64,000 nucleotides of DNA. Source: Chrysaora quinquecirrha. Its lineage: Eukaryota; Cnidaria; Scyphozoa; Semaeostomeae; Pelagiidae. A program made the translations under genes and the position numbers. The notes beneath the pieces are model-generated. The model was not told the DNA's origin and did not search any database. It worked only from the letters and a program-made list of their open reading frames with translations. Shown here one piece after another: positions 57,767-64,000 of this stretch (position 1 is the first letter of the stretch; each line of letters begins with the position of its first letter). The stretch is from the NCBI GenBank assembly GCA_014526335.1, contig JACTAT010000060.1, positions 5,201,160-5,265,159 of the forward strand, in the 5' to 3' direction.

Positions 57767-59294
57767 ATTTGGGGCCTGGGGACGAGGTTGACTCTTCCAT
57801 TTTCCAAGAAAGTGCTTTTGGCGGCAGGAATCGGAAGCCTCCCAAGTCTACATATTCAGAATTCAGAAGAGATAAAGTACCAACACTTTAAGCAGTACAA
57901 GCCTAAAACACTTTTGAGAAGCTGATTTGGAAACAATTTCTCTGCGAAGTATGCGAAATCTTCCAGCTATAGAGTTAGGACAGTTAAGAGACTGCAAAGT
58001 CTCCGATTCTCTCGAGAGTCGTTCAAATGAACGGGCTTTTGATCTCTCGCGAGTCTCCAGAAATAATAATACACAGAGGGTCCCAAATGAACCCACCCTA
58101 AATGCCTTTTACCTGATTCACCCATAGATAGACTTTAATCAGCTGGGAACGCTCATTCTGTAAAGAAAAATCCCGAAAAATCAAATATGTGAAGAGCAAC
58201 TTTCATGTGTAACAAATGAAGGAGATATTTTCCATAAATATTGCAATTCTTGAGCAAACGATTAGGAATAAGGCATCTTTTGATTGGCATTGTGATTTCT
58301 TCCATGAAATTGATGCGTCACGCACGTGGAGCAGAAAAAAATCCTTAAAAATTTCCCGTTCGCAAATTTAATCTGGTATTTTGGGAATTGGGACTTTGTA
58401 AAATCTGCATGCAGGTTTGGGCGTTGATCAATGCAAAATTGAATGAAATGCTAATATAAATATTGCTCCGCAAGAGATTGGTGCAAAAATTGTTATTGAC
58501 GATAAATCCCTAGGGCACTGAATCACGCCGAAAACTGCACAACTATAGTATTGAAGATTGTCTTACGTTTTAGTCCATATACATTGCGTTCACACCAGTG
58601 GTAGCAGGTACTGCGTGTGACTGTCAGTATTACTTTTTGTACTTCGAGTAAATACATTCTATTGGACACTGCGATACACTGGGTCCCTATATGAATTGCC
58701 AGCGACGCCCAAAGTCAAGAATAGAGCAGGTCGAAGAAATCAAAATTTTAAAGGTAAGTGAGACATTACAACGTAATTGAAATGGCATTTTCTTATGGTT
58801 GTTGTTACGAATACGATAGCAAAAGGTATGGGAGTTACGAATACTAATGCTTAAAACCCTGAAGCTTTCTTTGAACTAAAAATGAACGTTAACCCTTTTG
58901 TAACACGAAACAGGACGGCAACTCAAGCTAACTCAAACAGGACGGTAACAAGAGCGGCAAACTTTGATATCTGCTTCTATTCTCCCGTACCTAAAGAGCC
59001 ACTCGAATTTTCTAACGTGTATTGTGAAAACTGCCTCTGTTGATGCAGGTTGAACCAAAAAATGCTATTTTGTATCATTGTTTCAAGCTGTCGTGCTTTG
59101 CCTCATTATTGACTTCCAATGAATTATGATTTCTGAAGCATTTTACTATTACTTATTACATATTAATGCCTTTTTATTTTATTTCCCTGCGTCTTTTACC
59201 ACGCTGAAAGTTATGTTTCATTGACAAAAGACAATTGCAAAGTCAGTTGACACCACCAGGAAACAAATGTTTTCTCGAGCCTGGTTTATATGGC

Positions 59295-59689
59295 CCCGGG
59301 GTACTTCCATTGTTCGTTATACTAGACGTGCCGCCCAAATGGGTAACTTTTTCAGCGCCAATTCCCTACATATGGGTTGATTTTCCGTAAAGAATCTCTA
59401 CACAAGGGTAGTAAAATGTACAAAAAATTTTAGACTTGCATTGCTTTGAAAGCCTGATAAAAAGTGCGTTTTAGTTTTCAGCGCAAATGCCTTTTCGCCG
59501 CATTTAGAGCTGCCTCAGGCGTTAAACTGGGTTCAAACATTTGAGATATTGGTACAAATGGGTAAAAAATTTCGTTGCTTTTTCTATACATGGGTACCAC
59601 GAAGAACAGAATTTATCGGTAGACAAGGGTGGGTTTTGAAAAACTGGGCGGCACGTCTAGTCATTTGAACAATGAAGTACCCCCCCTGG
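59295..59689. mobile_element. hAT-type MITE, family 2, duplicated copy
   Basis: Copy of 46394-46787 carried along by the large duplication, including the flanking TATATGGC pair. It is not an independent insertion. Confidence 0.85.
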
Positions 59690-59816
59690 TATATGGCCTG
59701 GTTTATATCTTAGGACACTCCAATCGTTTGTTGGAGTCGCTTGAGTCATTGATATAAACGAGCCAAAGAAAAGCGACTGCAAACTGCAATTATTTATCAA
59801 ACAGGCTTAAAATGTT

Positions 59817-60108
59817 TGTAGGCCCTGGTCAACCTTTCAAACATCGTTGGTCCAACGTTTAAATTCGCTTTACAACAAATGTTTTTGACCGTTTTGCCAC
59901 GTCTAAAATTATTGCTTAACATGCAAAAGTAGCAAAATTTATGGCGTGATGTTTTTGAAAACGTACAGAAACAGTTTTTGCTTGACGCAAACAAAAAATG
60001 TTGGACTAGGAATGTTTGTCGACGTGGCCAAATAGCCAAACATTTTACTTGACAAGCAAATCTCAAATGTTGGACCGACAATATTTGATCGTTTGGCAAG
60101 GGCCTTAG
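59817..60108. repeat. GGCCCTGGCCAAA-family, duplicated copy
   Basis: Copy of 46918-47203 within the large duplication. Differs by homopolymer lengths only (GTTTTTGACC against GTTTTGACC and similar). Confidence 0.8.
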
Positions 60109-63100
60109 CCCTATAATACTAGGCGTAGGCCATCTCAAAATTTATGCTCTTTTCTGAAATCTATTTGAATTTTTGTTTCGTTACTTGCAACGTTTGTTTT
60201 GACGAAAAGTGTTGCGCAACAAACATTTGAACCACTTGCGCTTGCAGCAAAGTCACGCTCTTTGTCAAAAAGAATTTCCGTGTACCGGCAGCCTTACAAA
60301 TTTCAATTAAAAGTTTGATTCTTACAATTTCCAATATTCGAATCAATTGCACATCAAATGTAACAAAAATCACACGTGCTGAATTTTCTTCCATAACTGG
60401 ATGCACATCTTTTTCATAACCCTTGAGAATGTCTTTATGGATCTTGGATTCGTAATCACTTTCTTTGTATTTCGTATCTGCAAACGAAAATTTGAATCTG
60501 TGAAGTTTCATTCCAAGGCCTGCAAGTGCTTTTTTAATTTCAACTACTCTTAGGTGCCTAATTGCTGGGGGGAGGGGGTTTGGAACTCCAGCCAAGATCT
60601 AATTTTCGGGGAGGGTCGGAATAAACGGGGAGTTCTTTGTCAGAAAACTGCAGAAATGCAGTGCGACTGGCGCTATAGTACATACTTATTACCATGGACA
60701 TCAATAGTATTAACCAACAAATAGATTGTAGAAGTGAAGTTTCATACAAAGAAGGTCTCAGTGAAACAAGTTAAATCGTAGACACAAAAATTGATGTAAA
60801 TCTTAATAAGCGGGGGGTCCTGATAAGCGCAAGGGGTTTGAAATTTTTCAGAAAATTAATTAGCGGCGAGGGACGGCAATTAGGCACCTGCAAATTTCGC
60901 AAACTCTGATTGGCTATAAATACAGTATTTCTATTGGTATGCGTGCAGGTTGTTGCTATGCGATATAAAGTTAAACATTTGCGCAACAATTTCTTCTGGC
61001 GAAAACCACTTTCCTAATATGTCCTTTATGGACATACGTAAAAGACAGAAAAAGGAAGACTTAGAGGCTTCCAATTCAAAACGCCAAAAAGCACTATCTT
61101 CAAAAACGGAAGACTAGAGAAGTTGATTTGGAAGCAATAAATCCTCCCATTTGCCGGAGATTTGCCCGCAAAATTGGCTTTTTCGATCTCTCGGCAGTCA
61201 TCAGAAGAAAGGAGAGGCAGAAAAAGGTCTCAATCCACTTTTGAAATGAGAATTGCTGGAATTGAATATAACATTGATTTGTGCTGCAATCGTGACACCC
61301 CTTCTCCTCCGTAACAATGTTGTTTCGAACAAAAATTTTCTTGCTCTACTACCAACATTGCTTTGGGGGTAAAAGGGGGAAGAATTGGAGTTCTGGGAGT
61401 AGAAAATCAATGGAATAGGCCATATTCCTTGGAAAAAAGCCTTGTTCCAAGTATTTTGTCCTAGATTGTAGATCTTTGCAGACTGACTAGAAATATGTTT
61501 TTTATTTACAAATGACATATTTTCCTCAACTTCTAAATATTTAATTGCTTATTCATATCTCTGTTCAAACATTATGTCTACTTTAAAGTAGTAATTTTTT
61601 GAACCCACCTAAAACCATTGACGGCTTGACTGAAGATGCGTAAATACAATTTATCATGATTAATATTTTCATAACGTTCACCATCATTCTTCTTTTAAGC
61701 CTCCTAAAACTGAAATAAATAGCCATATTTTTCATTTCATTTACTCAAATTGCACATAACGCAGTTACATACAATGTTAAAATAAAAAAGTAAAAAGTGC
61801 ACACATAAAAAATAGGAAATAAAATGTAAGCAGAACAGCGCATCGCAAGAGAAACGAATGAAAACTATGATTAACGAATATAATTAATTGCAGAATTATG
61901 GTCAGTGAAATCTGATTGATCATTACGTTATTGTGTGGAAGATGTGCAGGTGATGGTAATAATGGGGTAGTTAATAATAATCATCATCATAGTTAAATGA
62001 TGATTAAATTAAAATGATAATAATAATAAGTCATAATGGGGGTAAAGAGAATAAGGCGATAGAAAGACAGAGAGCCAAGACAAGTGAAGAGGCAGAGATA
62101 AGATAAGCTAGCGGTCAGTGGTCCTGTGGTCATGAGTCTGTGAGGTGCAAGAGTCTTAGCTACGTCAATGAAATAGGAGTGATAGCTAGGCCATTTTTTA
62201 CGTATAAGACCTAAACACAACTAGAGCAAAGTAATAGGCAAGCCCCAGACCGTTAATATTCCTCGCTCGCTTTGCTCGCTCGTCCACCCACTTTTTAGCG
62301 GCTGGTGTGGCCCCTGATTCACACAAGCATTTCTGCTTGTACTCTCATGTTTTCCAAGAAACTTTTGTCCACTAGTAGGTTCTAGGTTTTGGCTCTTTAA
62401 GATATTTTCAAGAGTTTCTTAGCTTCCAACCCAAAATGAAACTTTTCTAATTCACCATTTGAATTCACTTTTTTGACCCTTGGACGATTGCCTATTGTAC
62501 CATTTTTTTTTATAATAAACGAGTTGAAAAGGATAGCATGACAAGAAGCGTCAAGGTCGGGGTTCGAGCCAAATCGACGATCGGCAACGGTAGCATCACA
62601 GCCAAGGTCGAGATCTCGATTAGTTAACTTACTACTGAGATCCTAGGTACTACTGGCGCTAAATACACCAATTCACTGTCAGGGTATTTTTAACGTGCAG
62701 TTGTACACAAAATGTGCAGTTCTAAAAATTTTTTGTCAGTTCTAGATACATCTTGCAGAAATTGGCATAAAAACATAATTCACATTATTTTAACGCAGTG
62801 ACTATTTGACCGGCAGCCGGTCAGGCCTAAGTGAAAACTAAATGACCGGCAGTCTATATTACGCATGCTACTGTATACTACTATACTACTGTACTACTAT
62901 ACTACTGTGTTGCCCTATACCAATTAATCAACGGTATATTTTTGCTTTAGTCGGCAAACTGGCTTTGTCTCATAGTTAGATTTAGCATATTCTGATTACG
63001 AAATGACCACCAGAGCAATCCCAGACCCATAAAATGCAAAATTTTCTTGGATTGCATGACCCATACCCCCTACTTGAGTGCATTGAGTTATATTTACGTC

Positions 63101-64000
63101 AACCTTCGTAAATTTTACTTTCTGCACCTATTAGTGTGCATTTCTAAATTTTTCTTAAAGAACACCCTCTTCACCGTCAACTTCATCTTATTAGAGAAAA
63201 GGTTTAAAATGAGTTCATAGAGATTTGAAATTAATTATTTGAAAAACAGTAAATCTTACTTAAGTGTTATTTCCTCTGTGCCAGATCCCAGTAGCAGAAT
63301 TTGCTTCAATGATATATGTTCCAAATACTATCTATAGAATTTGTTGCAAACTCAGGCAGCTTTTCAAATAATTAAATTTTCCACAAGATTTCAACCATGA
63401 AAAATTAAAGCTCTGTAATTTTGAGAAATCCGCTTGGTTTGAGGTCTTAAAAGAAATGCTGCTTTTTACACCTCAAGACTAACAAGGCGTCCAAATATAC
63501 GCTAGAGGCAACAGATTTTGCTCTTCGTTTAATTAAAGGTGGTAAAGTCATGTGAACAAGGCTGCTGGCGCGAGAGATAAAGCAAAAGCCAGTACTTATC
63601 ACTTATCAGCAAGGAAATGTCAAAAGATGCGCTATGCGTTTGTGAGCGAAAGCAGGCGACAAGTAAAGAAACACTTATGCCACGAGCAAACAAAGAATCT
63701 GGGAATTAGTTATTTTCCCGCGTTTTGACATTTGACGTTCTAACGACATCGTCATCTTTGTTGTTTTATGCTCCGATGAAAAGGCCGAAGTTTTGCGTTG
63801 TTTTCGGAGCCGCAACAGCGAATTTCGCTGCAAAACGATGCATAACAGGCTAGAAAGTGCGATTAATGTTGTATTTCACCATTTTTGTTGGACCTATAAC
63901 TGCGAACGAAAACCGCGGGCTCAAGCTCATCCAGGTTTCAAGCCGAATACTTAGGCTCTAGACTTATTACCATCCTCCCACGCTTCTGGAAACAGCTTCT

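Larger units (their letters stand above)
58113..60477 (-). pseudogene. Truncated second copy of the nicotinic receptor gene (exons 2-3 only)
   Basis: Exon 60477-60326 (152 bp, intact frame: DILKGYEKDVHPV...IRILEI) and exon 58157-58113 (NERSQLIKVYLWVNQ) are preserved with their splice sites. The duplication breakpoint at 57767 removes every later exon, so there is no loop C, membrane segment or Cys-loop. Transcription would run into the fucolectin region on its antisense strand. Confidence 0.8.
57767..64000. repeat. Tandem duplication, copy 2 (continues past the window)
   Basis: Begins ATTTGGGGCCTGGGGACGAG exactly as at 44871, and is collinear with copy 1 to the window end with a net 9 bp of indels. 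Differences include longer homopolymers at many sites and a few substitutions (for example CCGCCAAT against CCGTTAAT at 49346/62252). Confidence 0.97.

Overview
The window is intron-rich, AT-rich animal DNA with short exons, GT-AG introns, no operon structure and a dense load of short inverted-repeat elements. The gene families (APC2, ADAMTS, Slo2 potassium channel, SEC16, an alpha-type nicotinic receptor subunit and a PAN/EGF/fucolectin protein) fit an invertebrate metazoan. A cnidarian, probably an anthozoan, is my best guess from the style of the families and repeats, but this is inference. Two runs of exactly 500 N (19687-20186, 35559-36058) are conventional placeholders for gaps of unknown size. 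No complete gene of any size can be read: three genes are cut by the N-runs and two others by the window edge or an unidentified first exon.

Left part: nine exons on the + strand (141-6447) encode the C-terminal half of the anaphase-promoting complex scaffold ANAPC2. From 6.4 to 20 kb there is repeat-rich DNA with a few short + strand exons, all with compatible splice phase, of a gene I cannot name (9205 to 24821). On the - strand, 24147 to the first gap encodes the signal peptide, prodomain and start of the metalloprotease domain of an ADAMTS. The zinc-binding part is not visible.

Middle: on the - strand, 35558 to 28946 encodes the C-terminal RCK2 region of a Slo2/KCNT-type potassium channel. 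At least one exon is missing by splice-phase logic. On the + strand, 36587-38437 is the C-terminus of a SEC16-like COPII scaffold, followed by a candidate 3' UTR that contains a tandem repeat of about 150 bp. Convergent to it, 47571 to 40728 (-) is an alpha-type nicotinic receptor subunit. Its vicinal-Cys loop C and all four membrane segments lie in one 1.29 kb exon.

Right part: the most striking structure is a tandem duplication. Bases 44871-51095 recur as 57767-64000 (window end), offset 12896-12905 bp. Most differences I noticed are homopolymer lengths. The duplication copies the upstream region and exons 2-3 of the nicotinic receptor but not its channel exons. Copy 2 is therefore a truncated gene, and copy 1 carries a one-base frameshift in exon 2 that copy 2 lacks. 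Between the copies lies a secreted PAN/EGF/F5-8C (fucolectin-type) gene with an in-frame stop between its first and second modules.

The non-coding DNA is best described as a mosaic of miniature transposons whose ends and target duplications can be read directly: two hAT-type families with 8-bp target duplications, mariner-type (TA), PIF/Harbinger-type (TTA), a foldback element built of GTGGTGG-type repeats, tRNA-derived SINEs, and a very abundant palindromic family with GGCCCTGGCCAAA ends.
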